From Thalassia testudinum (lineage: Eukaryota > Streptophyta > Magnoliopsida > Alismatales > Hydrocharitaceae), in contig JAZHRO010000014.1 in the NCBI GenBank assembly GCA_037157565.1, positions 104,997,501 through 105,061,500 of the forward strand: a stretch of 64,000 nucleotides of DNA, read 5' to 3'. This document shows, piece by piece, positions 21,123 to 32,282 of this stretch. The translations under genes were made by a program, and so were the position numbers. Under the pieces are notes generated by a model, which saw only the letters and a list, made by a program, of their open reading frames with translations, ran no database searches and had not been told where the DNA came from. Every line of letters begins with the position of its first letter. Position 1 is the stretch's first letter.

Positions 21123-22271
21123 GGGATCTACTTACCTAAAATTCAACCTACATCTCCTAGAATGGTCTAATGATCCTTACAAATGGGGATTCAATGACCT
21201 CCTTCCAAGCATAAACTAAGAAGGGGTTCGAAGGACTGGAGAATAGAACCCTGCAACACAAAAATACAAGCATGTCCTTAAGTTAGGTATCCTAAGAACC
21301 TTAGCTCCAAGATAAATTCAAACTACAACACAAATTTTGTGTTTTCCTTAATCCAGAAGTTGGTTAAGTTGGGTTAGCGAAGCAGGGGAAGCGTGTCCCG
21401 AAAGCCGCTAATTATGCCAAACCCCTGCCTGCTTAAGTTGTTTAACAATTAGGCCCCCCAACTTAGCACCTTCTAGAGAAAGCAGGCATCACAAATTTGC
21501 ACCATAGTTTGAGAAATACCCTGAAACAGATTGATGAGTCCTAAGGCCAACGTCTACTCAATTTTAGATTAGGCTTGCAATAGTAGTGCTTTTGGAATGA
21601 GATGGGCTCTTAAAATGGGTTGTGCCCTTAAGGATTAATTGAAATGTGTGAGTGCATAACCAAGGTTTTTAAGCAAGATTATTTGGATAAGTGGATTTTA
21701 GAGTTCAAATCTTGCTTAAGTAGCTTTTAGGGTTTGAATTAAGGTTGATTTAACAAGTTCAAGAGGCACACCAAGATTTGCAAACACAGGTGAAGATGTT
21801 TTCCTTTGAAATCAAAATATGGTAAAGTGGCTGGTACTAACCTTAAATATTTACCCTAAGGAGCAAGCTACTTAATGAGTTATTTTTAGATGAAGTGGTG
21901 TGGTCCAAACAACTCAAGCAATTAGTCATGATGCACCACTGAATTAGGCACACAAGTGATTACGTATTTTGATTTCTACTCGATTATGTGTTGATGAGTG
22001 TACCGGTTCCAAAGATCAGGTTACCAGTTGAGTGAGAAAAATCAGAAGAGGTTGTGTACCACTGTGGGTGTATGTGATGTGTATAGTAAGAAAATCTCAC
22101 AATTAGATGAGATTTTTTTTAGATTTTTCTTTTATAAGCAGAGAGTAAGGTGGGTGGAGGTGGCAACCAAACAACCAAACTAAGCCTAGGGTTTATGAGA
22201 GCACCTAGGTTAATTAGGGTCTGAATTAAGGTGATAAAATGAAAGCTATGGAGGGGGAAAGAATGAGGAAG

Positions 22272-22278
22272 CACTTAC
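22272..22278 (-). promoter_or_regulatory. Splice-donor-like GTAAGTG in the G1 leader
   Basis: ACCACT|GTAAGTG on the minus strand, about 160 nt after the PBS. It aligns with TTCT|GTAAGTG of element D. Inferred, not demonstrated. Confidence 0.45.
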
Positions 22279-22420
22279 AGTGGTCTTCAGCTGTACTTTA
22301 CTCCTTCTACCACTCAAAGATTTCTTGTCGGGGTACCTGCAAGACAATAGAAGAAATAAAAGAGAGGATAGAGATCAAATAAGTGTGCGAAATGCAAAAA
22401 ATAATCGAGATCTGTTGCCT

Positions 22421-22437
22421 TCTCGGAAACAACGCCA
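22421..22437 (-). promoter_or_regulatory. G1 primer-binding site, degenerate tRNA-Asp type
   Basis: The minus strand reads TGGCGTTGTTTCCGAGA three bases after the LTR end. Compared with D (TGGCGCCGTTGCCGGGA) it has four differences, three of them C to T or G to A. The following GGCAAC is also shared with D. Confidence 0.65.
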
Positions 22438-22440
22438 AAA

Positions 22441-24308
22441 TGATAAGCGAGATTTGAACATTAAAAGATTGAGTTAAAAATCCGTCTTAGTTGCATAAAA
22501 ATCCGCTAATCAGATAATTTTACCGAAACTCAAAGTCCTGGGTCAAACACGGTGAGGCTACATCGATTCTAAATCCGCAATTATATTTTTTTGTAATTTT
22601 TTTATAAAGGAAACATTCATAATGGCAACTAAACTACTTGAAATATAAACAAGAGAGAGAGAGAAAATAACAATTTTATAACTATGATAATGCCACTTAT
22701 AATTCATTTTTACAACTAGAAAGTTGAAAATCTATACTAGAAAGTGATAAAAAGATAGGGGATGAGAAATTATCCTCCTTGATGAATGCTTGGAAGACGA
22801 GTCAGGCAGACAACAACTGGAAGAAGGAGAGCAAAGATAGAGGACAGAGAGTGAATCTGGAGGAACAGGGGATGAGGCAGGGCGTCAACGTTGCGGGATC
22901 CGCTTCCGGAATGGGGGTGAGAGGACAACTGGCAGGAGCTCTGCAAACAGGGGATGAGAAGTGGAAAACTTTGATTTTTAACTCTAGCGAAGCTTCCCGT
23001 AGCTTGGGAGCACTAAAGCAAGCTTGAGAACATTGTTCTTAGCTCTTGGGAGTTTGAGAGATGAAGGAAGAGATGGTGAAATATGTGGGGCGTAGGATCC
23101 TTTATATGGGTGAGGTGCAAGGACAAAAAGATCCTTTTAAAAACTTTAAAATTAAATGTAGGGCCTTTTGTGACACACGCGCACGTCGCTGTAGCTAAAC
23201 GTCGGTGAAGCCGCGCCTTTGATCTCAACCGCTCACCACTGATTCAATGCCCCATGTCACCACCTCTTCTCCTTCATGTATTTAAAGCGTGGGCTGATCT
23301 CCGCCCTCCGATCAAGATCGTGCAACCTAGATCAGCCCAATGCCACTTCACCTTCGCTCGTTAAAGGACGACATAGCCCCTCTAATCGTCGTTCGATGAG
23401 CAATCAATGGCTCAGAACACACGCCCATGCACCTTTACAAATTGCGTCTCCCACATGTGTGATCTCGTGTAAGATCGGCCATCTGATCATGAGTCCATCC
23501 AATTTGCTGATCTGAACCGTTGGCGTCTGATTGGTCGGTCAGATTTCGCTCTCCCACGCAAGGAGGAAGCGTGGAGAAGCAGCTCAAACGGGTGACCTGC
23601 TTGCAGTGGAGGTTCTTATCCACTGCGTTGTGTGAGTGGATTGGCGAGAAGATGATTAGATGGGCGAGCGATTGTGGCCATTAGATCATGGATCGACAGT
23701 TCAGATCGCATAATAGATCTTTTGAAGATGTGAGGGCACGGTGAGAATGTATCTCGATCGTTGGATCTCGATCCAACGATCGAGATCTAATGGCACGGAT
23801 GAAGGAGGAGGTCAGTGGTTGTGGACAGCTTGGATGGCGTCATGTGGCACCATCTGGACCATCCATTTTCCAATGCTTGTAGATGGTGCCACAGATGTCG
23901 GAATGGGTCGATTTTCGCGCTATTGGGCTGCGATCATCAATCCGAACCCATCCATGCAATTGGATTTGTTGTCTAATGTTTGGATTTTCACCACCTTATC
24001 CCCTTGGTCTTTGATCTTCCTCGGATTACATTTGATGCTACGGAGGTCCGATCGGTGCGATCTTGAAGGCGTTGGGCTCTAATCGTCGTCCTGATTAGAT
24101 CTGTGTGGTTGGATCTTCAATCCGAGGCCCCAAAATGATGCCACCTTGTTCCCTAGCCACAACAAGAGGAGAATTCATATACAATTTGTACAACTAATCT
24201 AAATGCATGATAATGCATGTTATGCAATATTTATAATGCATGATGCTTCTATGACCTTAGGAATATGCATAAATAGGCATTTTAGGCCAATTAGATGTGT
24301 ACACATCA
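22441..24308 (-). repeat. G1 5' LTR
   Basis: A 1.87 kb LTR. On the minus strand it starts TGATGTGTACACATCTAATT (containing the 14-bp palindrome GATGTGTACACATC) and ends CTCGCTTATCA next to the PBS. The first 130 bp or so align with the element D LTR start (CTATTTATGCAT, TATAAATATTGCATA, GCATTTAGA). TATAAAGGATCC is at 23095-23106 on the minus strand. A perfect inverted repeat lies at 23752-23787. Confidence 0.8.
23752..23787. repeat. Perfect 17-bp inverted repeat with 2-nt loop in the G1 LTR
   Basis: The left arm 23752-23768 (ATCTCGATCGTTGGATC) is exactly complementary to 23771-23787, with loop TC. It extrudes as a near-perfect 36-bp palindrome. Confidence 0.9.
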
Positions 24309-24492
24309 GACATCTACGCTCCAACTTGAGGGTATGTGTTACGAGTTATTTTATCTACTAGTTTTATTGTCGTTATTGCCTTGGTTGTTATTTTATATTT
24401 TACTATGGACTCTTCATGTAATTTACCCATAGCCCATTTCTATATAAAAGCGGCTAAAGTTTCCATTGAGAATTGAACCATTCTTTTCCATT
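24309..24492 (+). mobile_element. J: copia-type 3' end, PPT plus short LTR fragment
   Basis: CTCCAACTTGAGGGTATG followed by TGTTACGAG at 24337 is the usual end of a copia internal region and LTR start. TATATAAAAGCGGC (24441-24454) is a TATA box. Nothing of its coding region remains; G1 ends directly to its left. Confidence 0.55.
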
Positions 24493-26040
24493 TAAAAAAG
24501 ATATTATAGAATTAGGAAATTAGAAATTTTTATTTTGATCTCTCATTCTATTTTTAGGGATATGTTTTGATTTGGTTTGTTATGATTTGTTTACTTATTA
24601 GGATTCTATTGTAATCCCCTCTCTACAGAAAGAGGGCTAAGATTTGCTTAATGAAACAACACAATTCATTTTCTACCACATGGTATCAGGTAGAGATCAT
24701 CCTAAGAAAAGAAACCCTAAGCCCCTAGGAGAGAAGAGAGACACATTGCTATTGTCGTTGCCCCTCTCCACTCGTGAACAACCTCTTTGTGTGCATGTGG
24801 AAAGGGAGCAACAGCCACTGTGTGCCTATGCACATGCCTCTTCCCCGCTCATCACGCAACACAAAGCAGGGGTTTTTTGCCCACTATGCACCATGCGCGA
24901 GTCATCCTTAACACCATGCACCAACGCACTTGGGGTGCTCCTATTGTACACTCTTGCGTGTGGTGCCTTGTTCCTCCATGTTCCTCATCCCTACTTGTGC
25001 ACCTAAAATGTGCCTCCTACACACAATCGCATGCCTACCTATATGCCGAGCACATCTTCTACTTGCTTAGGATCCCCCTGATTCCTATTGAAAATTATTT
25101 TTTTTTCCAATGGGAACTAAAGTGTCTACAATCTCTTCCAAGACCACCTCTCCTATTGTTGCTACTTTTATTATAGCCTCCTACTGTCTACTATTACTAC
25201 TACTACCACTGCAACCTATTACTTCTTACATAACGATAGTTATAACTAATGGAGGATTTGAGCAAAGGTCCTCATCTCCCACTCTTGACTACTTGCCTAT
25301 TGATTATTGCTGCTTGGGAACATTTCCTTGTCTACTACTACTACTGCTGCAGCCTACTACTATCTATTACCTCTACTACAGTTGTCTATGACAACACTAC
25401 TACAACCTCTACCACTTATTACTACATTAGTTCTACTGCTACTTGGGATCATCTCTTGTACTACCATTGCTTGGGATCGTCTCCCATACTACCACTGCTT
25501 TGGATCATCTCCTGTTCTACCACTACTTAGGATAGTCTCCCGTTCTACTACTATTTGAGATCGTCTTTCATCTACTGCTACTACCACTTGGGATCATCTC
25601 CCAAACTACCATTACTTGGGATCGTCCCTTGTTCTACCACTACTTGGGATCATCTCTCGTTCTACTACTGCTTGAGTTAGTCTCTCATCCATTACTGTCG
25701 CTGCTTGGGATCGCTTCCCATCTCTGCCTACTTCCTAATGCTACTTGGGATCATCTCCTACTACCTACCTGCTACTGGTGTCTATCTACTACGTTTCTAC
25801 TTCTATTACAATCAAAACCTACTCCTCCAATCTACTACTTACTCCTCTGGATGTCTACATTAGAAGTGAGTTCACTTTTGTTCCTTGAAACAAGTAAGGC
25901 ATTGCACACTCCAATTGAAGGGGGATGTTAGAGATGTTCTAGAATTAGGAAATTAGAAAAGGTTATTTTCATTTATCTCTTTTCATTTTTAGGAATATGA
26001 TTTGATTTGGTTAGTTACGAGGTGTTTCCTTATTAGGATT
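24493..26040 (+). mobile_element. K: small non-autonomous copia-like element
   Basis: The 5' LTR-like sequence (24493-24680) is followed at 24681 by TGGTATCAG, the first nine bases of the copia initiator-Met-type PBS. A matching LTR start, TGTTAGAGATGTTCTAGAAT, is at 25926 after a GAAGGGGGA purine tract. The right LTR is truncated at about 26040 by the LTR of H. The internal 1.24 kb has no recognisable gag or pol domain; it is His/Cys-coding junk followed by a CTACTA-rich minisatellite. Overlapping ORFs here (24644-25931) stay open because of the repeat composition. Confidence 0.6.
25314..25775 (+). repeat. 28-bp minisatellite, about 10 imperfect copies
   Basis: The unit is TGGGATCATCTC followed by (N)TTCTACCACTACT. 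It is clearest from 25444 to 25680, where successive units start every 28 bp with a few expanded ones. Because 28 is not a multiple of three, the same peptide pattern appears in all three frames. Confidence 0.75.
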
Positions 26041-26245
26041 TGTTAAATAATATGAATAAGTGAAAGCATAACATGATATTAAAACATAAACAATAAGAAA
26101 AATCTTGGATTTATGTGGAAACCCCACTCACAAAAAGTGGGGAGAAAACACAGGAGAAGATCCCGATAGGGCTAATATCTCTATTCTTCTCAACAAACAA
26201 ATGGGGGTATAATAGCCTATTTATATGCTCCCCCACACACCACAC
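26041..26245 (-). repeat. H: copia-type LTR, 3' part, minus strand, split by element B
   Basis: On the minus strand the LTR starts at 47951 (TGTTGAGAGATAGGTTGTG), is interrupted by B between 47893 and 26245, and ends TTATTTAACA at 26041, for about 264 bp in total. TATAAATAG is at 26225-26217. The PPT complement CTCCCCCTCAAGCTGGAGC lies at 47952. Confidence 0.65.
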
Positions 26246-29006
26246 TAATGATATTGTCATCATCAGCCATAACTAGCTTTAATTTGTCAGAATCAATTAA
26301 CAAATACTCCAACATGATCATCGGAGAGTCATAATTCACTACATATCCATTTTGAGAAGAGTGCATTAAATAATAGATAATTCTGTAGTTTTAACAGCAT
26401 ATTATGAATGCAGAATAATCACGGGATTTCCTAGGGGTTAATCTAAGGTCAAATAATCATTAATGACTAATAATTGGGTTCATGTAGACAGAAATAGGTT
26501 TTTGCACATTTCAAGAATCAACAGTAACCCAAAACCTTAATTTCAGATCTGCTTAAATAACAGAGATTTTGTTTAGAATAAAATCCATCTAAACCTTCTA
26601 AAATTCATAAAAAATATTATATAAGGTTTAGTACCCTTGATTTGACCTTTGAAACCCACTTTGACCTAAAATAGAGTCTCAAACAGAAAGTTACCCTAAT
26701 TTGGGTTTCTACACAAATTGCCTAATCAAACTTGGTCGAAATTGAAATCCAACTTTACCACTAAATTCCTTGGGTCCAAATTAGGTTTGTGCCAAAATTT
26801 AAGCCCAATCAGAGATCATCTTGACCTAGTTTGCATTTTAGTTTAGTGAGACTCTTTCTCTCTCAAATAGCCCCTCAGCTTTTAAATTATTTGCAATTAG
26901 GCCCCTAGGTTTCTCATTATTCTTTTCAAATAAGTCCCTACCACCATTGGTGTGAACACACCAAGCTCCTCCAAGATTCGAACGAGGGTTTCTCTCTCAA
27001 TTCTCAATCAAACTGTCCCAAAATTGAATCAGAGATTCCTTAAGGAATCGAATCCCTTTCCAAATGGGCCCAACCATAAATCCTAACTCCTTCCCAAAAG
27101 CTGATGTGAATGCTTGGAAAGGAAGGGTATCTATGCATGTGAGATCCTTGAAGCTCGCAAGCTTGGTTTCCAAGCTTGAAGGACCTCCTAAAGGCCTATA
27201 AAAGGCTCTACATCAAGTTCCTCACCTCCTTAGCTAGGTTTGGCCTTAAAATCCTTCTTCCTTCCCTATCCACAGCCAACTCCAACTAGCTCCGACGAAT
27301 TCTTCTTCTCCTTCTTCCTAAGGACAGCCAACAGCCAAATTCGCCCGTCCAACCTCTTCCACACATTCATCCACGCCTCGCCAGCCACAGAGAGGAATCC
27401 TCCCCTTCTCCTCACCGTAGTCTTTTTCAATGGAGTAGCTTCTTCCACAGCACAGGCAGTCACACCAACGCTCGCAACCTTCACCCCCTTCATCCTATAG
27501 TAGGTCTAGAATCTTCCTCTTCGTCTCCTTAATCTTCCTAACCCCTCTACCTCCTAAATCGACTACCGACATGCCCGTCTGCCCTCCATCTTCCTTCACT
27601 CCAGCCGAGCTCCGACGAGGTCGAGAGCTCGCTACACGCCACCGTTCACCTCGCCGCAACTCCCAAAAGCATCGTCAGGCTCCCTACCCCAAAAGCCCTC
27701 TACCAATTGTGTCCTTCATCCATTCTAAACCCTCATGGAACACACCCATCGTCTGACACCTTCATCGACTTCGCCACACCACCTCAAACCTCCAATCACC
27801 ACGAGAACACCGTTGTTGAACTCCTCACTTTGAGGCAACCCTATTGAACGTTCTAATTGGGGCTTTGAGCCTATATTTCTGTTTCAGGGTTTTCGTCGAC
27901 TAGCATCGTCTTCTCCAACACCGTCACGCTTCCTCCGGCCATCACCGCTGCTAATTCCACTTGCAATCGACACGAACACATCCCAAGAGCAGAGTTGCAT
28001 CTTCAATTGAGCACAGAACATATTCGAGCAGCTCGCAATCAAGTGTTGCACTTCCTACGACTTTGCGAAGAAAAGGCATTGCCTTTAGTGCCACATCGTG
28101 TGTGGACGAAGGGTTGAGCACATATAAGTTGAATTCTTGCTGATAGCTCTTCGCCCAGTAACACGAGGGGTCGGGTCCATCACCCCCGCACATACCCCTT
28201 ACATTTGCATACCTTCCTAGGCCTCACTCCTCGATCACTACACATACCAGTGACCCTGGACACTGTACATGACACGAATACCCGAATATGGATCCGACTA
28301 TGCTAGGTCTGGGATTGAGAGAAGAGGAGGAAGATTTACGAGAGAGTCGGGGAGGGTTTTTCTCTCTATAGCTATGCCCTGTGCAACACTTAAGTCTTTG
28401 AAGGAAGAAGAAGAGAAAGAAAAGAGAGAGCTTTGAGAAGGAAGAGAAGGTCGTGCTTCTGAAGAGAAAGGGAAGGTTTGTGAAGAAGGAAGGGAAGCTT
28501 AAAGAAGAAGAAGAAGAAGAAGAAGAAGAAGAGAAGCTGAAGAAGGAGAACAAAAGAAGAAGAAGAAGAAGCCATATGCTGCTGAGGCTAAGTGTTGACA
28601 CACTTAAGTCGTCTGAAAAAAAACCTGTCGTCTGATTCAGCATTATTTGAATGTTACTGTTGAATAATTTAAGTACTATAGTTAATATTGAATATGAGAT
28701 GCATGCTTAATTAGAGGATCTAATTGGTGATTCAAATCACCACTTTTTGGATTCTCTCTACTCTTTTTATCTCATTGGCATTTGAATTACAATCTAACAA
28801 ATTGTGTTCATTGCATATCTATTTTTGTGATCAGTTAATTATGCTCATTAATTCTGAATAAGATTAATGTTGTGAATTCCATGTTTGCTTCCTGTTTCGA
28901 CCTCGGACTTTTCTTTAGAATTTGAGTTATAAATTTAAGTGATTTGAGCGATTTTTGTCTTGTACTACAATGCATTTTCCTAAATCTCGATGAAATCACT
29001 TAAACA
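26246..29006 (+). repeat. Element B LTR1
   Basis: Starts (TAA)TGATATTGTCATCATCAGCC and ends ACTTAAACA. TATAAAAGG is at 27197, after an imperfect inverted repeat with AAGCTTG arms near 27165. A (GAA)n run is at 28502-28533. Two CGTCTGA motifs lie near 28608-28636. The CCACC/CTCC-rich segment (27240-27960) is non-coding by my reading, though frames of up to 86 codons are open. Confidence 0.85.
27197..27204 (+). promoter_or_regulatory. TATA box of element B LTR1
   Basis: CCTATAAAAGGCTC; the second LTR conserves ACTATAAAAGGCTC at 46136-46143. Confidence 0.6.
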
Positions 29007-29009
29007 TTT

Positions 29010-29027
29010 TGGCACCGTTGCCAGGGA
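29010..29027 (+). promoter_or_regulatory. Element B primer-binding site, tRNA-Asp type
   Basis: TGGCACCGTTGCCAGGGA three bases after the LTR end, with two G to A differences from the canonical complement. Confidence 0.8.
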
Positions 29028-30189
29028 GCAACGCACAATTCACACACTAGTCTTATCTTTCTTGATTTCTATCTAAGCACTAACTTGCCCTGTTTGATTT
29101 GATTGTGATTTTGCGAGGTACATCACAAAGAGATCTTCCGCACAAACCAGCCACTCCAGGGGCAGGTAAATTCTCTCTTCTTCCCTAATCATTCTCCTAA
29201 TCTTTTGGAAGAAAAAAAAAAAGAAACAAACAATTAGGATTCATCTACATTATTTTCTCAGTAATCATCATTTCTAAGGCAAGTTTCCTGATTTGCGATT
29301 CAAAATCAATATCTGATTGAAGCCTAAGACGATTCTGATTAGATATTCCCCATCCTAATTTCTTATACCTACTAGGGATTATGCTTAATTTCTAATCTTC
29401 TTGGACTACGCACTTCTTTTTTGAAGTCAAGGAGAACATTTTGAGATCAAATTGGACTTGGAATAGAGCCAATTAGGGTTTCTACTCTAGGATTTTTGGA
29501 GTATCAGTTCACTTTTTGCCTGCATAAGAGGAAACATACCCTCCCGCATTTGTGTGCTACCCAAGCGCCTAATCGAAACGATCTAATCCAAAGAACCCTA
29601 AAATTAGGCTCTAAATCTCACTTGAATCCTTAAATTGTGGAGCTAATAACCTGAAAATCAATTCAGGGTGATCTTTAGGTCTTAACACAGATTTCATTGT
29701 CCATCTTTTAGGACAAGTCAGGTGAAGTTGGTTTACCTTGTGGGACAATCAACCTCCAAATTAGGTCACAAAGTAAATCAATTTCTAATCAAGCGAAATC
29801 CAAGGCACAAACTAGGCTAAAATGAGGTCTCAATTCGCACATTTCAATCTATTTAGAACCGCAGTGACAAGGAAGATCAAGTGGGAGAAACCCTATAACC
29901 CGTGGAGATACTCTACCGTGTAGGGGTCTTTGCAGGGCCCTCCCTTCCTAGCCATCCAAGTAATTCTCGGGTGTGCTAATTTTTTATTCAAAGGCATCAT
30001 CCGTCAAAACAAGCCTTAGTCATCTAAAAATCTTTGGGTGCCTTAATTGGGTCCAAATCACATCCAGTCCCTCATCCTTTTTTTCAAGCACATACACAGG
30101 AAGGTCCTTAGGCTTTAAACCTAAGAGGCCTCATTAGATCTTCTACGGGATTTCTGATCTGATCCAATCACTTCAATCTAAACCAAAGT
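29028..30189 (+). other. Element B leader with splice-donor-like site
   Basis: Non-coding, AT-rich. GGGGCAG|GTAAAT at 29159-29171 is 156 nt after the PBS start, comparable to A, D and G1. I see no supported ORF. Confidence 0.5.
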
Positions 30190-30640
30190 TTGATTATACA
30201 TCCCGATCCACCACCTAATTTGAAAATGCAACCTGGCAATTTAGGAAGACCAATTAGGAAACCTGATTCCCGAATGTCCATGAAAGATAGAATGATTGAG
30301 GATGCCCTTAAACATTATGAAGATTGTGAGAGAACCTCAAATCCAATTCTCAAGACTTCGATTAATGTTCCAGAAACAGCAACTCAATTTATGAACCGTG
30401 CTGGAATGTTATTTACACAAATCTTACATGGTTCAACCCAGGATAATCTTTTATCATAATATAGTGAATTGTGGAGACTACACAATACTAAGTATATACA
30501 ATGTTTGTCAAATCCACAACTTTGGGAGTTGTACCAAGGTCTCATGGAGAAACGTGGGTGCATGCTAAATACATTACAACAAGCAATTGATCAAAGAATA
30601 CCCATACATTCTTTCAGAAGATGATGAGACATCTTGGAAT
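30190..30640 (+). pseudogene. Element B ORF1 remnant, unknown function
   Basis: An 89-codon open stretch ends at 30459; the same frame stays readable to about 30625 apart from stops (segments SELWRLHNTKYIQ and LWELYQGLMEKRG). A possible start at Met13 gives MQPGNLGRPIRKPDSRM. The composition is ordinary and globular (IEDALKHYEDCERTSN), but it matches no domain I recognise; by position it replaces gag. Confidence 0.4.
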
Positions 30641-30712
30641 AAGATTGAGGATCAATCTGATTTCCCAAATCTCAGGTTCTAGAATCGAGGTTGTTATGGA
30701 CCCCCAACCCAG

Positions 30713-31818
30713 ATGGAATCTGATTCAAATTATGTGCAGATTGATACACCTAATCTTGAGATGAGTTGGGAGGATCCAATTGCAGGTGTTCCCGATTTCA
30801 AGCCAGCCCTAGAGAACGAGAACCTGGTTCACCAAGCCTTAAATTCCTAGACACCTGTAATGATAAGCTTGGATCAAAACATCTTGAGAATGTAATTCCC
30901 GAGCCTTATCCTGTTAAGGCAATTCTCGAGCGTGACTTTGATATCCCAATAGAGCCCAGCCTAGATTCTAATGATCCAATCCTTACCCTTAACCTAGAAT
31001 CTAGATTCGACCCTATTTGGGATAATCATGAGGCCCAATATGGTGAGAATCAAATTTTGAATCTGGACTACTATTCCGGGCCTATGTTTGATGACTACAC
31101 CTCTCCAAACTCCTCTGAGATACGAATTGATTTTTTGAAAGTCATGTCCATCTACAACGTAGAAACCAAGGAGTTGGATGAGTGGGGAATCGATTACTAC
31201 ACTAGGAGCAAAGAGTCCAAGCCTGTATCAAATAAGGACACTTCTTTGAGTTTGAAATATGAGATTAGGGTAGATCCAAGTCAGGTTGTTACTTCTTCAC
31301 ATCCTGATTTACTTCATGGTGGAAATCCTGATCTGAAATCAAGTTCAGACACTAATCTTTGTAAATTCTCCGATGATCTCGAATCTTATGCTGATTTTGG
31401 AGATCCGTTGTTTCCTGACGACTATGAACCAGTTTACGACCTCAGCATCCATGATCTGTTCTATGATTCCGATGCTGAGGTCAATTATTTGGACTTGAAA
31501 GAAGCCACACCTTCTAATCCACATACTGAGCCTTCCAAAATCTATTCCCAACCACGACCCGCCATCGGAATCAACTTCTACTCTGATTCACCTCTCATTG
31601 ATCTGGTCACATATGATTCTCCTCCATCCTTTGATCGAGTTTCAGACATTGATCATACTGATAATCACTTCCTATCCTTCTCTGATCCTATCAGTTGGGT
31701 TCCTACATCCTTTTCAGATCTGTTTTCTTTTGAGGATCCCTACTCTAACCAGGCTGAGCCAACTCAGCCAAAACCTAGATTTTCATTTCCATATCTATTT
31801 GAGCACCAAAGTATCTAG
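30713..31818 (+). pseudogene. Element B ORF2: acidic, Asp/Ser/Pro/Tyr-rich protein of about 365 aa, one frameshift
   Basis: An ATG-initiated frame from 30713 (MESDSNYVQIDTPNLEM) reads in the same style as the larger ORF but in another phase. The switch falls near 30835-30850, and the rest is open to 31818. The first 25 or so codons of the ORF opening at 30766 are therefore probably out of frame. The protein is very acidic, with repeated short elements such as SFSDP, FYDSDAEV and DPLFPDDYEPVYD, and no Cys-rich or basic nucleic-acid-binding region. It holds no protease, RT or integrase motif. It is analogous in position and acidity to the middle of the element A 587-aa protein and to the D ORFs. 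Function unknown. Confidence 0.6.
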
Positions 31819-32000
31819 TGGGCTCCATATCTATTGATTCACATTCATCAACCCACGAGACTGATTGGGTTTGGGCTACATCATCAGCTTGTCAATCTGA
31901 ATAAGCACCTGATTGGACCAACAAAGCTATTGATCCAGGTGCTTGTTTTACAAAATTCTTCTGATTTGACCACTCCTTCTCCTTGGTCATCTTCTACTAG

Positions 32001-32022
32001 GCTGAAGGCATTAAATTTGGTG
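32001..32022 (+). promoter_or_regulatory. Conserved post-ORF motif of element B
   Basis: GCTGAAGGCATTAAATTTGG, shared with A (12091) and D (40427). Confidence 0.55.
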
Positions 32023-32269
32023 CTTTACGAGAGGTAACCCGTCATTTCAAAAACCCAAGACCCTTCTGATCATCTATCAAGCTATACTGCTATTGCACTT
32101 ATGAATTCAGAGTTAGAACAGCCGACTCCACCTTTGGTATTCACACTAGAGCTTGAAATTGTCTACAACAGTCATCTTGACCCATTCACCCACCCTTAGA
32201 CCCTATTCTAACCCTTGAACCTAACTAATTTCATAGCCTTCGATTTACATTAAGGACATTGCAAAATTT

Positions 32270-32282
32270 AGGCATAGGGGGG
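32270..32282 (+). promoter_or_regulatory. Central polypurine-like tract of element B
   Basis: AGGCATAGGGGGG after TAAGGACATTGCAAAATTT. It has the same layout as in A and D and sits about 1.35 kb upstream of the terminal PPT. Confidence 0.6.

Larger units (their letters stand above)
21123..22440 (-). other. G1 untranslated leader
   Basis: About 1.3 kb between PBS and gag without a convincing ORF. A segment around 21540-21640 read on the minus strand matches the element D leader (38280-38400) closely (GCACAACCCA, GTAGA(C/T)GTTGGCCTTA), which shows common ancestry of the two leaders. Confidence 0.65.
1210..24308 (-). mobile_element. G1: Athila/Tat-like Ty3/gypsy retrotransposon, decayed and split by element A
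   Basis: Read right to left: 5' LTR (24308-22441), degenerate tRNA-Asp-type PBS (22437-22421), leader of about 1.3 kb, gag (from 21122, interrupted at 20886/6105 by element A), protease, RT, RNase H and integrase, ending at 1210 where a copia LTR interrupts it. The domain order PR-RT-RH-INT and the RT signature EVFMDDF are those of Ty3/gypsy Athila/Tat elements. All reading frames carry stops or frameshifts. The 3' LTR lies outside the window, to the left. Its LTR start and leader match element D (35975-43396), suggesting an autonomous/non-autonomous pair. Confidence 0.85.

Noticed and set aside
24644..25931. Series of five overlapping ORFs in element K
   Set aside because: The 28-bp repeat keeps all frames open; no gag or pol motif.
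28224..28643. 139-codon minus-strand ORF rich in Ser, Phe and Leu in B LTR1
   Set aside because: Reverse complement of the (GAA)n and purine-rich block. The second LTR has the block shortened and the frame lost.
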